Of a DNA stretch of 39,183 nucleotides, positions 15,670-23,836 are shown piece by piece; positions within the stretch are counted from its first letter, which is position 1; every line of letters starts with the position of its first letter. Both the position numbers and the translations under genes were made by a program. Below the pieces are notes generated by a model that made no database searches, was not told where the DNA came from, and was given only the letters and a program-made list of their open reading frames with translations. Source of the DNA: Verrucomicrobiales bacterium (GTDB taxonomy: Bacteria > Verrucomicrobiota > Verrucomicrobiia > Limisphaerales > UBA9464); contig JAIXZE010000296.1 in the NCBI GenBank assembly GCA_027489875.1, positions 1-39,183 of the forward strand. Reading direction: 5' to 3'.

Positions 15670-15747
15670 CGAATCCTTTTTCGAAAGGGGGCAGCGTCAA
15701 GATGCGCCCGTCGCGGAGGTTCTTGAACCTTGGCACTCCCTCGCCGC

Positions 15748-18700
15748 TCACGGTGCCGTTGCGCGGAGGAAGAGGGCGGGGCGGGTGGGGTCCAGGTCGA
15801 TGCGCAGGATCGGGCGCGTGAGGGGGCCGTTTTCGCCGGGGATCGTTTCCGATTCCCAGATCGGATTCCGGATGAGGCGCAGCGCGTGCAGGTCTTCGCC
15901 GGCCATGGGCAGGAAGACTCCGCCGTCTGCGGCCGCCATGCGGATCACCGGTGTGTGGCCGTCGGGGGCAAGTCCGCGGCGCAGGACCAGGGCGCGGGGC
16001 GAGTCGCCGCCCTGCAGGCCGGTGTTGAGGGAGTCGTGTCGGAACATCGGCCAGCCCGAAGCGGCCGGACCGGTGGCCAGTTGGAACACGACGCATCGGC
16101 CCGCGGCCATGGGCACCGCGAGCAGGCCGTCGGCGTTGAGCCGGGCATTCGAGACCCGGATTTGATTCGCGGGGGCGGTGCCAAGCGTTCCGGTTTCGGC
16201 GGCCCACACGGGAGCCCCGGTGGTCGCCGAGACAGCCCAGATCAACGAACCCCAGGACACGATCACCGTTCCGTCGGCGCACGCGATCGGGCAGCGCGAG
16301 TCGGTCGGCAACTCGAGGTTCCACCGAACCCGTCCGTCCACCGGATCCAGGCTGAACAGACGCGTTTGGCCGTCGGCTTCCAGGCGTTTGGCGACGATGC
16401 CGCCGTCCCGGTCGTACACGGGATACCTCCAGTCACCCGGCAGGCTCCAGCGCGTGGTGCCGTCGGCTTCGATGCAGGCGAAGCTCGGGTTGCTGAGGCT
16501 GACCAGCACGGAGCCGTCGGGACCCGGAGCCCAGCCGGTAGCGCCGGGCTGGTGGCTCCGCCAGCGCACGGTTCCGTCGGCATCCATGCAGACCAGTTCA
16601 CCGGACCGGAGGGGCACATAGATGGCTCCGTCTGCGGATGCGAACTCGAAAGGTCGGAACGAATTCGTGCCCATCAGGGGCGCGAGTGGATTCGTGGTGC
16701 CGACCGCGCGAATGCCGACGATCCCGGCCGAGGTGGCATAGATTCCGCGACCGCCGGGCAGCCCGGTCAGCCGGATGGATGGATGACGCACATTCACGGC
16801 CGTGCTGTTGGTGGGCACGAAGGCGATGCCGGCACCGCTGAACGTCGAGAACTCCCATTCACCCGACGGCAACCCGATCGGGATCGCCGAGTACACCGGC
16901 GCCGGAAAGGCCGAGTCCCAGGCAACGGTGCCGTCCGGAAGGAATCCTCGGGCGCGGCCTCTGGAACTCGCGCCCACGACGATCGTTCCGTCCAGTCCCA
17001 CGGCGATCTCGCCCGAACCGTCTGTGACCCCCATCGCAAAATGGCCCAGCTGCTGCGGCCGCGGCAGCGCCCTCTGGGGTGCCGATACGGCAATGGTGTT
17101 TCCGGAAACCGTGCGCACCCAGTAGGTGGGAGTTGTGCCGGCATTCACACCCGCGTCGTCGAAGTGGCTCGTCTTGAGATCGGTGGTGCCGATCACCGTG
17201 GCGTTGGCCAGATTCCCATCCTCCGACCGCAGGACTTCGTAACCGACGGCCTGGCCGGTGGAGGTCCAGGTGAGCCGGACGCCGTTGGTGCCGCGGGCAG
17301 GCACCACCAGGTTCACGGGAAGTGTGGCGACGGACCCCGCCTGGGGTGCGCGGGAGTCGCCCGCCCCGGACCGGCGCGGTTGGGACCACGGCGCGGCCGG
17401 GTCGGCGTCGAACGGGGCGTGGAAGGCGGCGACCACGCCGACGTCGCTGGCCAGGTACAGTCGGCCGGTCGAGGCGAGGATCGGCATCCATTGCGGGTAG
17501 AAGGAGCCACCGAACCCGGTCCAGGCTTCGAGCGGCGTGCCGTCGGTGGCGAGCAGGTCGACGCGCGTGAACTCCCGGTTCGATTCAAGCCGCGAGACCA
17601 GCAGGCGGGCGTTGCGATCCACGGCCAACGAAGTGATTGCGCCGTGGAGGACTGTCGCGGGTACGAGTAACTCGGGGGCTCTGTCCGGCGCGAGCCGGAC
17701 GACGTCGGCTCCGGCGGCGTACCAGACCGTGCCGGAGCCGTCCTCGACGACGGGCAGGCTGGCGCGGATTCGGGGATGATCGATCTGGCGGGCGGGGCTG
17801 AAGGAGGGAGCCGGGTAGGATCGAAGGACCGTGCCGTCGGTGGCCAGGACTTCGACGCGCGCCGAGGACACCACGAGCACGCGATTTCCGGACAGGACGC
17901 TTCCGCCGGCGAATGGCCGCGACCAACGAACCTGGCCGGAGGCGGTCAGGGCCTCGACCTCGGTATCGGACGACCAAAGGATGGTGCCATCTCCAGCGAC
18001 CCGCAGGCTGTCGCTCGGCCAGAGGTGTGGCTGCGATCTGAGCAGTGTGATGCTGCCGTTGGCGCGGTGGACCGAATACAGGCGGTACGTCTGGGGATCA
18101 TTGACTCCCAATCCCAGCACCCGTCCGCCCGAACCCATCGCGAGCGCGCCTTCCCAAGGGTAGGGCGAGACCAGGGAAGACACTTGCGTGCCATCGGGAT
18201 CAAAGGTCATTAGGCGCAAGCCGAAGCCGCACACGAGGCGTCCGTCGGGGTCGATCATGGGGGCGGTCGCACTGGTAACCGGGTTCGTGCCCTTCCATTG
18301 CCAGGCCGTGGTTCCGTCCCGGTTCAGCAGGGTGAGGGCTGGCAGCCGTTGACCCGCGGTGATTCCGGAGACCGCGAGACGTCCGTCGCTGAGTTCGGCC
18401 ATGCCGGTGATCAATCTCCGCTCGTCGGGGGGGACGGAATCCGAGGCGGGCACGGGTTCTCCGGCGGGTATCACGGTCCACGCGAGCCGCTGCGGGACGA
18501 TCACGGCAGGTTCTCCGAACGGTCCGACACCCAGTCCGTTGGTGCCGCGGATCCAGTACCGGTACTCGGTGCCCGGGATGATGTTGCGATCCCGGGGGCC
18601 CGGCAGCAGGACGGCGTCGGAGACAGAGGCGTTGGTGGAGCGCCATATCTCGACTCTACGGGCTCCGGGCACGGGATCCCACGAGACCCGGATTTCACCG

Positions 18701-19917
18701 GAGTCGGTCGCGCTCAGGCCGGTGGCGGCTGGAGGGATGGTTCCAGCAGAGGAATCGTTGCCGGTGTTGGCGGCGTCCCCTTGCCACTTTGGCCAACCGG
18801 ATCGGGCCAGCGGCGCGGAGCCTTCCACGCAGGCGAGCGTGCCGGCGGCGGTGCCGCACACGACGTCGCCGTTTGGGAGCAGGGAGATCGGGCCGCGGAT
18901 GGCGCTGCCGAGCGGGAGGCTCCAGCGCACGGTGCCATCGGGTCCGATGCCCCGCAGGATTCCGTCTTCGGCACCGACCCAGACGGTACCGTCCTCGGCG
19001 ATCGCGGGGACCGATGCCACGGGTGCCGTGGAAGTGGTGGCCAGGGTCCAGGCGGTGGTGCCGTCGGAGTTCAGGGCCATCACCTGGCCGTTGGCCGTGC
19101 CGAAGACCACGCGGTTGTCGGGAGTGACGACCGGTGCCGTGGAGGGTTGCAGGTTGGCGCGGTACCAGACGATGCCGGTGCCCGCGCGCAGGCCGGCGAC
19201 ACTGTTGGACTGGGTTACGGCCATGCCCAGGCTTGCCATTGGGGCGAGGCCGATGACCTCCAACGTCTCGAAGGGCCATTCCTGGACGGGGGTGTTCAGC
19301 CCGGTCGGGGGGAGGAACAGTTCCGAGGTTGAGTCGCCGGTGCAGGCCAGGAATCCGTCCGCGAATCGCACCAGGGGACCGGAGCGGCTGATGCCCGACA
19401 TCGTCAAGGTGGCGTTGGCCGTCACCTTGCCGTCCTTGGCGAGGACCGTGAGGCTGCGGGCTCCGCCATCGGCGCTGTCGGCGACGATGGCCAGCCGGTC
19501 TTCGGGAAGCAGGGCGAGGGCGGTGGTGGCTCTCCCGACCCTCTGGGTCCAGAGGGGCTGGAGTTGGTTGTCGAAGGCGCGGACGATGCCGGAACGATCG
19601 AGGACCAGGACGGTGCCATCCTGTCGGATCACAGGAGATTGCGCGGTTCCAAAGGCCACCACGGCTTGCAGGGTGTTGGTGCCGTCGGGTGCCACGCGGA
19701 GCAGGGTGCCATTGCCGGTGGCCGCGGGGCTGTTGACGGCGATGACGGAGCCGTCGGGTGTCACGGCGGTGCCTAGCCAGATTCGATTCGGGGCTGGGCG
19801 GGACCACCGGAGGTCGCCGGGTGCGGCGCACAAATTCAGGAGGGGAATGGCGACAAGCGCCAATGGGAGCTTGGTTCTGGGGATCACAGGGTTTTTGCTT
19901 ACCATGAATCGTGCCAC
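15748..19917 (-). CDS. Secreted PQQ-type beta-propeller protein with FN3 modules
   Basis: A 1,389-residue protein with a signal peptide (LPLALVAIPLLNLCAAPGD after ATG 19905; the frame also opens at GTG 19917). It is built from many blade-like repeats of the form VTPDGSV, then LRVAPDGT or ALNSDGTTAWT, as in PQQ/quinoprotein-type beta-propellers. Three propeller blocks end in W...D..NTG-type segments (GWPKWQGDAANTG near residue 380; GWPMFRHDSLNTG near 1305). They are joined by two fibronectin type III-like modules, at about 390-475 (IRVSWDPVPGARRVEIWRS) and 885-965 (VRLTWTSTGQAVGYEVLRS). No enzymatic motif or PQQ-ligand set is evident, so a structural or binding role at the cell surface is likely. 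Divergent from the glycoside hydrolase gene. Confidence 0.85.
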   Translation of the reverse strand: MARFMVSKNPVIPRTKLPLALVAIPLLNLCAAPGDLRWSRPAPNRIWLGTAVTPDGSVIAVNSPAATGNGTLLRVAPDGTNTLQAVVAFGTAQSPVIRQDGTVLVLDRSGIVRAFDNQLQPLWTQRVGRATTALALLPEDRLAIVADSADGGARSLTVLAKDGKVTANATLTMSGISRSGPLVRFADGFLACTGDSTSELFLPPTGLNTPVQEWPFETLEVIGLAPMASLGMAVTQSNSVAGLRAGTGIVWYRANLQPSTAPVVTPDNRVVFGTANGQVMALNSDGTTAWTLATTSTAPVASVPAIAEDGTVWVGAEDGILRGIGPDGTVRWSLPLGSAIRGPISLLPNGDVVCGTAAGTLACVEGSAPLARSGWPKWQGDAANTGNDSSAGTIPPAATGLSATDSGEIRVSWDPVPGARRVEIWRSTNASVSDAVLLPGPRDRNIIPGTEYRYWIRGTNGLGVGPFGEPAVIVPQRLAWTVIPAGEPVPASDSVPPDERRLITGMAELSDGRLAVSGITAGQRLPALTLLNRDGTTAWQWKGTNPVTSATAPMIDPDGRLVCGFGLRLMTFDPDGTQVSSLVSPYPWEGALAMGSGGRVLGLGVNDPQTYRLYSVHRANGSITLLRSQPHLWPSDSLRVAGDGTILWSSDTEVEALTASGQVRWSRPFAGGSVLSGNRVLVVSSARVEVLATDGTVLRSYPAPSFSPARQIDHPRIRASLPVVEDGSGTVWYAAGADVVRLAPDRAPELLVPATVLHGAITSLAVDRNARLLVSRLESNREFTRVDLLATDGTPLEAWTGFGGSFYPQWMPILASTGRLYLASDVGVVAAFHAPFDADPAAPWSQPRRSGAGDSRAPQAGSVATLPVNLVVPARGTNGVRLTWTSTGQAVGYEVLRSEDGNLANATVIGTTDLKTSHFDDAGVNAGTTPTYWVRTVSGNTIAVSAPQRALPRPQQLGHFAMGVTDGSGEIAVGLDGTIVVGASSRGRARGFLPDGTVAWDSAFPAPVYSAIPIGLPSGEWEFSTFSGAGIAFVPTNSTAVNVRHPSIRLTGLPGGRGIYATSAGIVGIRAVGTTNPLAPLMGTNSFRPFEFASADGAIYVPLRSGELVCMDADGTVRWRSHQPGATGWAPGPDGSVLVSLSNPSFACIEADGTTRWSLPGDWRYPVYDRDGGIVAKRLEADGQTRLFSLDPVDGRVRWNLELPTDSRCPIACADGTVIVSWGSLIWAVSATTGAPVWAAETGTLGTAPANQIRVSNARLNADGLLAVPMAAGRCVVFQLATGPAASGWPMFRHDSLNTGLQGGDSPRALVLRRGLAPDGHTPVIRMAAADGGVFLPMAGEDLHALRLIRNPIWESETIPGENGPLTRPILRIDLDPTRPALFLRATAP

Positions 19918-20048
19918 TTTTGGGATGGATAGGATGACGGGATGGCGGCCGCGGTGATCGTGTCATTTGTGGTTTCGGGCACTCCAGCTTGAACCCTGGG
20001 ATCTGGAACTCCAGCGGGCGCATCCTGAAACAGCCCCCGCATGGAACG

Positions 20049-20111
20049 GGGTGGCGACGTCCTCGTCGCCGTTCCGAAGCCTTTCCCAGGGCGATGAGGA
20101 CATCGCCGCCC
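20049..20111. repeat. BIME-like paired palindrome, copy D
   Basis: GGCGACGTCCTCGTCGCC at 20053-20070 and GGCGATGAGGACATCGCC at 20090-20107, almost identical to copy C including the CCGAAGCC linker. It lies in the divergent spacer between the beta-propeller and glycoside hydrolase genes, and about 100 bases upstream of the latter's start. Confidence 0.75.
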
Positions 20112-20209
20112 CGGATCCGTTCCAAAGGAGGCAATGTCAAGAGCACCCAGCTCCAGCTGGACGCCGGCTTGGCGCTTTGAATTGGGCTTGGGCTGGGAAA
20201 GGGTTGGGA

Positions 20210-22714
20210 ATGTTGTGGCGTGGTTGGAGAAGTTGGGGATTCGGGCTTTGCCTGGGGACGGCGGGCCTGTGCGCGGCGGCGGTGCCGGAGTCGGCCGGGG
20301 AAATGGAAGCGTGGGTGGCGCGCGAGGCGTTGGAGGCCGTGGCGTCCTGTCGGGGTGTGTGGGAAGCACCGCCGGATGTCCTCCCAACGCGGAAGGTTCC
20401 GGACGGGCCATTGCTGGGGAACGGGGATCTGGGCGTGGCGATCGGGGCGGTCCACGAGCGGTTGCGCTACTTCGGGTTGGGTGAGGAAGGGGGAGCGCGG
20501 GTGACGCGCCGGACCAATGCGCCGACGGCGTGTCCGGAGGTTCACCGGTTCCATCTTTCAAAGAATGATTTCTGGAAGACGAAGACCATCTATCCCAACG
20601 CACACCCGGCCCCGATCGGGGGCATCGACGTCGTGATCCCGGCCTTGAACGGCGGGGTTTATCACGCGGAGCAGATTCCCGGGACGGCGGAGGTGATCCA
20701 TCGGCTGCGCACGGCGCATCGGGTGGAGGATCCGCCGCCCTTCACGCGGGCAGGAACGGAGATCCAGATGCGCTCGTGGGTGGCGGCGACGGAGAACCTG
20801 CTGGTGATCGAGTTGTCGGTGCAGGGGGATCCGGCCGATGCCAATCCCTTTGCCCCGACGGCGCTGACGGGGGTGGAGGTCAAGCTGTGGCCGATGAGTG
20901 GGAACGAGGCGGAGACAGCGTCGGGCAACCTCCCGGACGGGTATTGGGCGGTGCGGCGTTTCGTGAGCTCGACGAACACGATGGCGCTGGAACGGAAGCC
21001 GTCGGCGCGGACGACCGAAGCGGCGGTCGCGATGCGGCTGCTGGGGCATCGGGAGCCGGGGTTGCCGTGGAGCCGCGGGGACGGTTGGTCCGCGGACCGG
21101 TTCGTGTTGCAGCCGGGTCGGGTGGTGTACGTGGTGGCGTCGGTGGTGACCCGGGAGGAAGCGTCGGATCCGCTGGCGGAGGCCCAGCGCCGGGTGGGGA
21201 CGTGGACGCGGGAGGGACTCGTGGCGTTGAGGGAACAGCACCGTGCGTGGTGGCGCGGGTTCTGGTCGCGGTCGTTCGTGCGGATCGGGGATCCGTTGAT
21301 CGAGCGGTATTACCATGGGTCGCAGTACCTGCTGGCCTCGTGTTCGAGGAATCCGCGGTTTGCCCCATCCCTGTACGGGAACTGGATCACGGCGGATGGC
21401 CCGTCGTGGCAGGCCGACTACCACCTCAACTACAACCATCAGGCCCCGTGGTGGGGGGTGTTTTCGTCGAATCATCCGGAACTGGCGGAGCCCTATGACA
21501 CGCCAATCCTCGAGTACCTGCCGATTGCGCGGGCGAATGCGCAGGAGTTCCTGAAGGTGCCGGGCGTCTATTACGACGTGGGAATCGGGCCGCAGGGGTT
21601 GGAGACCTCGTTCATGCCGGACGGGCATGGGATTCCGGGCGAGGGGCGACGGATGTTCCTTGGGCAGAAGAGCAATGCGGCGTTCGCGGCGGTGAACATG
21701 CTGCAGCGCATCGAGTACACCTGGGACATGGGGTATGCGCGTCGGGTCTACCCGTTCCTGCAGGAGGTGGCGCGGTTCTGGGAGTCGTATCTCCAGCTGG
21801 ACGGGGGGCGTTACGTGATCACGCGCGATGCGTCGGGCGAGGTGGGGGACGGCGGTAGCGACCGGAACAACTGCCTGTCCCTGGGGCTGGTCCGGAACCT
21901 GTTCCGGGGAATGCTGGAGGTCAGCGAGGAGCTGGGCGTTGATGGGGATCGTCGGGATCGGTGGCGGGACATCCTGGATCGGCTGAGTGCGTTCCCGACG
22001 GTCGAGGTGGACGGGATCCGACGATTGCGCGGGGCGGAATCCGGGCCGGCGGCGGCACGGGTGGGTCCGACACGGAACAACACGCGACTGGAATTCATGG
22101 GGATGGTGTGGCCGTCGACGGTGGTGGGGCTGGAATCGGATCCGGGGTTGTTGAAGGTGTTGCAGGAGGATGTCCGTGGCTGGGCGCGGTCGGAATGGAT
22201 CGGACACTTCAACGGGTTCAGCATGACATTCCCGGGGGCGGTGCGGGTTGGGCATGATCCGGTGGAAGTGCTGGCGCGGATGCGGGAGCAGCTGGAGACC
22301 TGTGGGTTTCCGAACCTGATGATCTTCACCGGGGGCGGAGGCATCGAGAACTGCTCCGGGGTGCCGGCGACGATGAACGAGATGCTGTTGCAGGCGCATC
22401 AGGGTGTGCTGCGGGTGTTCCCGGTGTGGCCGCGCGATCGGGCGGCGTCCTTTGGACGGTTGCGGACACCGGGTGCCTTCCTGGTGAGTTCCGAGCTTCG
22501 GAACGGCGAGGTGGTGCGCGTGGTGGTGGAGAGTGAGCGCGGACGGAAATGTCGGATGGTGAACCCGTGGCCGGGGCGTCGGGTGACCCTGCGGCGTGCG
22601 GGGCAGGCGGACACCCTTCTGAGCGGGGGCCGGATCGAGTGGACAACGCAGGCGGGCGAAACGGCCGTGCTGGAAGGCGCACCCGCAGGGAATGGTGTCC
22701 CGACCAGGAATTGA
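20210..22714 (+). CDS. (alpha/alpha)6-toroid glycoside hydrolase, GH95-like
   Basis: An 834-residue exported enzyme. The ATG at 20210 follows a G-rich site (AAAGGGTTGGGA) and opens a signal peptide (SWGFGLCLGTAGLCAAA). The frame is open from 19967, but that part only translates the palindromic repeat. Family-like features are PDGPLLGNGDLGVAIG (about residues 62-77) and SWQADYHLNYNHQAPWWG (about 399-416), which resemble the N-terminal beta-sandwich and catalytic toroid of GH95 alpha-L-fucosidases and related six-hairpin glycosidases. Exact substrate is uncertain; fucose- or galactose-containing polysaccharide is a guess from the family. Its stop lies inside the convergent tRNA-Arg gene, and the last residues (GNGVPTRN) are encoded by the tRNA 3' end. 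Confidence 0.8.
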   Translation: MLWRGWRSWGFGLCLGTAGLCAAAVPESAGEMEAWVAREALEAVASCRGVWEAPPDVLPTRKVPDGPLLGNGDLGVAIGAVHERLRYFGLGEEGGARVTRRTNAPTACPEVHRFHLSKNDFWKTKTIYPNAHPAPIGGIDVVIPALNGGVYHAEQIPGTAEVIHRLRTAHRVEDPPPFTRAGTEIQMRSWVAATENLLVIELSVQGDPADANPFAPTALTGVEVKLWPMSGNEAETASGNLPDGYWAVRRFVSSTNTMALERKPSARTTEAAVAMRLLGHREPGLPWSRGDGWSADRFVLQPGRVVYVVASVVTREEASDPLAEAQRRVGTWTREGLVALREQHRAWWRGFWSRSFVRIGDPLIERYYHGSQYLLASCSRNPRFAPSLYGNWITADGPSWQADYHLNYNHQAPWWGVFSSNHPELAEPYDTPILEYLPIARANAQEFLKVPGVYYDVGIGPQGLETSFMPDGHGIPGEGRRMFLGQKSNAAFAAVNMLQRIEYTWDMGYARRVYPFLQEVARFWESYLQLDGGRYVITRDASGEVGDGGSDRNNCLSLGLVRNLFRGMLEVSEELGVDGDRRDRWRDILDRLSAFPTVEVDGIRRLRGAESGPAAARVGPTRNNTRLEFMGMVWPSTVVGLESDPGLLKVLQEDVRGWARSEWIGHFNGFSMTFPGAVRVGHDPVEVLARMREQLETCGFPNLMIFTGGGGIENCSGVPATMNEMLLQAHQGVLRVFPVWPRDRAASFGRLRTPGAFLVSSELRNGEVVRVVVESERGRKCRMVNPWPGRRVTLRRAGQADTLLSGGRIEWTTQAGETAVLEGAPAGNGVPTRN

Positions 22715-22768
22715 ACCTGGATCCGCGGTTTAGGAAACCGCTGCTCTATCCATTTGAGCTATCGGGAC
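22693..22768 (-). tRNA. tRNA-Arg (anticodon CCU)
   Basis: On the minus strand the 76-base gene has a perfect 7-bp acceptor stem (GTCCCGA / TCGGGAC), D-arm AGCTCAAATGGATAGAGC, an anticodon stem GCGGT/ACCGC around the loop TTCCTAA (anticodon CCU, reading AGG), and a T-arm with GGTTCAATTCC. Discriminator A and an encoded CCA follow (22696-22693). The 3' end overlaps the end of the convergent glycoside hydrolase gene by 22 bases. Confidence 0.95.
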
Positions 22769-22857
22769 GCGGGGTTGGCGGACCAACGGGCAAATGAATG
22801 CACAGGAGGGGGGGAGTGCCAAGTTTCAAGATTCAAGGTTTCAGGTGGGTGCCCGGC

Positions 22858-22925
22858 GAGGGGGATGTCTTCGTTGACTGGGTCAGGGTTCTGGAACGGC
22901 GACGGGGACGTCGCCACCCCGTTCC
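22858..22925. repeat. BIME-like paired palindrome, copy E (inverted, half degraded)
   Basis: GGCGACGGGGACGTCGCC at 22898-22915, followed by ACCCCGTTCC, is the reverse complement of the left half of copies C and D with its GGAACGGGGT flank. The other half is represented only by GGGATGTCTTCGTTGA at about 22862-22877, so it has decayed. Confidence 0.6.
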
Positions 22926-22933
22926 AATGGCGT

Positions 22934-22976
22934 GGGGTTGGGGTAGGCTTGGGGTAGGCTGGGGGTAGGGTTGGGG
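22934..22976 (+). repeat. G-rich tandem repeat upstream of the ECF sigma gene
   Basis: GGGGTAGGCT-type units of 10-11 bases repeat three to four times (GGGGTTGGGGTAGGCTTGGG and on). The plus strand has at least four runs of three or more G close together, so a G-quadruplex is possible. It ends about 70 bases before the sigma-factor start codon. Confidence 0.5.
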
Positions 22977-23044
22977 CGAAAGGACCCCTGCATCAAACGG
23001 CTCGACGGAGGGTTCCCGGGTGTCCAAAGGTTGGGCTTCCCCAG

Positions 23045-23788
23045 ATGAATCCAGAAGGGACGCAAGGGACGCGTGATTTTCGGACGACGCATTGGAGCCT
23101 GGTGGCGGATGCCGCGGACAGTCGTGCCCCGGGCGCCGAGGCGGCACTGGCGGAGATCTGCCGCGCTTATTGGGCTCCATTGTACGTCTTCGCGCGGACG
23201 CAAGGGGTGGAGGCGGAGGAGGCGCGGGATCTGACCCAGGGGTTCTTCGAGTATTTCCTGGAACAGAAGGTGTACGCGGGGGCGGATCGGAGCCGGGGGC
23301 GGTTCCGGTCGTTCCTGATGTCCTCAATGCGGAACTTCTGCACGAACCAGTGGCGGCACACGAACCGCCAGAAGCGTGGGGGCGGGGTGGAGGTGGTGCC
23401 GTTGGATGTGGAGACGGCGGAAGAGGCGTTCCGGCATGACGAGGCGGCGCAGATGCCGCAGGAGGCGTTGTTCGACCGCAAGTGGGCGAAGGCGGTGCTG
23501 GCACGGGTGCTGAAGTCGTTGGAACAGGAGTATCGCGAGCTGGATCAGGTGGCGCGGTTCGAGGCGATGAAGCCGTTGCTGGGGTTGGGGGCGGACGGGG
23601 CGATGCTGACGGAGAAGGCGGAATCGCTGGGCATGGCTCCGGGGGCGTTCCGGACGGCGCTGCACCGGTTCCGGGCGCGTTATCGCGAGCTTTTCCGCGC
23701 GGAGGTGGCGAGCCAGGTGAACGATCCGCGGGACGTGGATGATGAGATCCGGCATCTGATCGCGGCGCTGGGCCGGGAAGCGGGCTGA
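23045..23788 (+). CDS. ECF-type RNA polymerase sigma factor (kinase-associated)
   Basis: A 247-residue sigma-70 family protein. Region 2 is at about residues 37-100 (AYWAPLYVFARTQGVEAEEA, then DLTQGFFEYFLE and RFRSFLMSSMRNF), and the region 4 helix-turn-helix is near 190-225 (ESLGMAPGAFRTALHRFRAR). It is longer than minimal ECF factors. It lies 48 bases upstream of a Ser/Thr kinase gene, the layout known for STK-associated ECF groups in Planctomycetes and Verrucomicrobia, where phosphorylation rather than an anti-sigma factor is thought to control activity. No anti-sigma gene is visible. The start is ATG 23045. Confidence 0.88.
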   Translation: MNPEGTQGTRDFRTTHWSLVADAADSRAPGAEAALAEICRAYWAPLYVFARTQGVEAEEARDLTQGFFEYFLEQKVYAGADRSRGRFRSFLMSSMRNFCTNQWRHTNRQKRGGGVEVVPLDVETAEEAFRHDEAAQMPQEALFDRKWAKAVLARVLKSLEQEYRELDQVARFEAMKPLLGLGADGAMLTEKAESLGMAPGAFRTALHRFRARYRELFRAEVASQVNDPRDVDDEIRHLIAALGREAG

Positions 23789-23836
23789 GCGATTCCCGGT
23801 AACATGGGGTGGGCGTTGTTGTAGGAAGTGGGAGCG

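Noticed and set aside
15748..19917. PQQ-dependent dehydrogenase
   Set aside because: Only the propeller blade pattern is present. I see no catalytic or PQQ-ligand set, and FN3 modules are interleaved.
19967..20209. N-terminal extension of the glycoside hydrolase frame
   Set aside because: It translates palindromic repeat copy D; a good start with a signal peptide lies at 20210.
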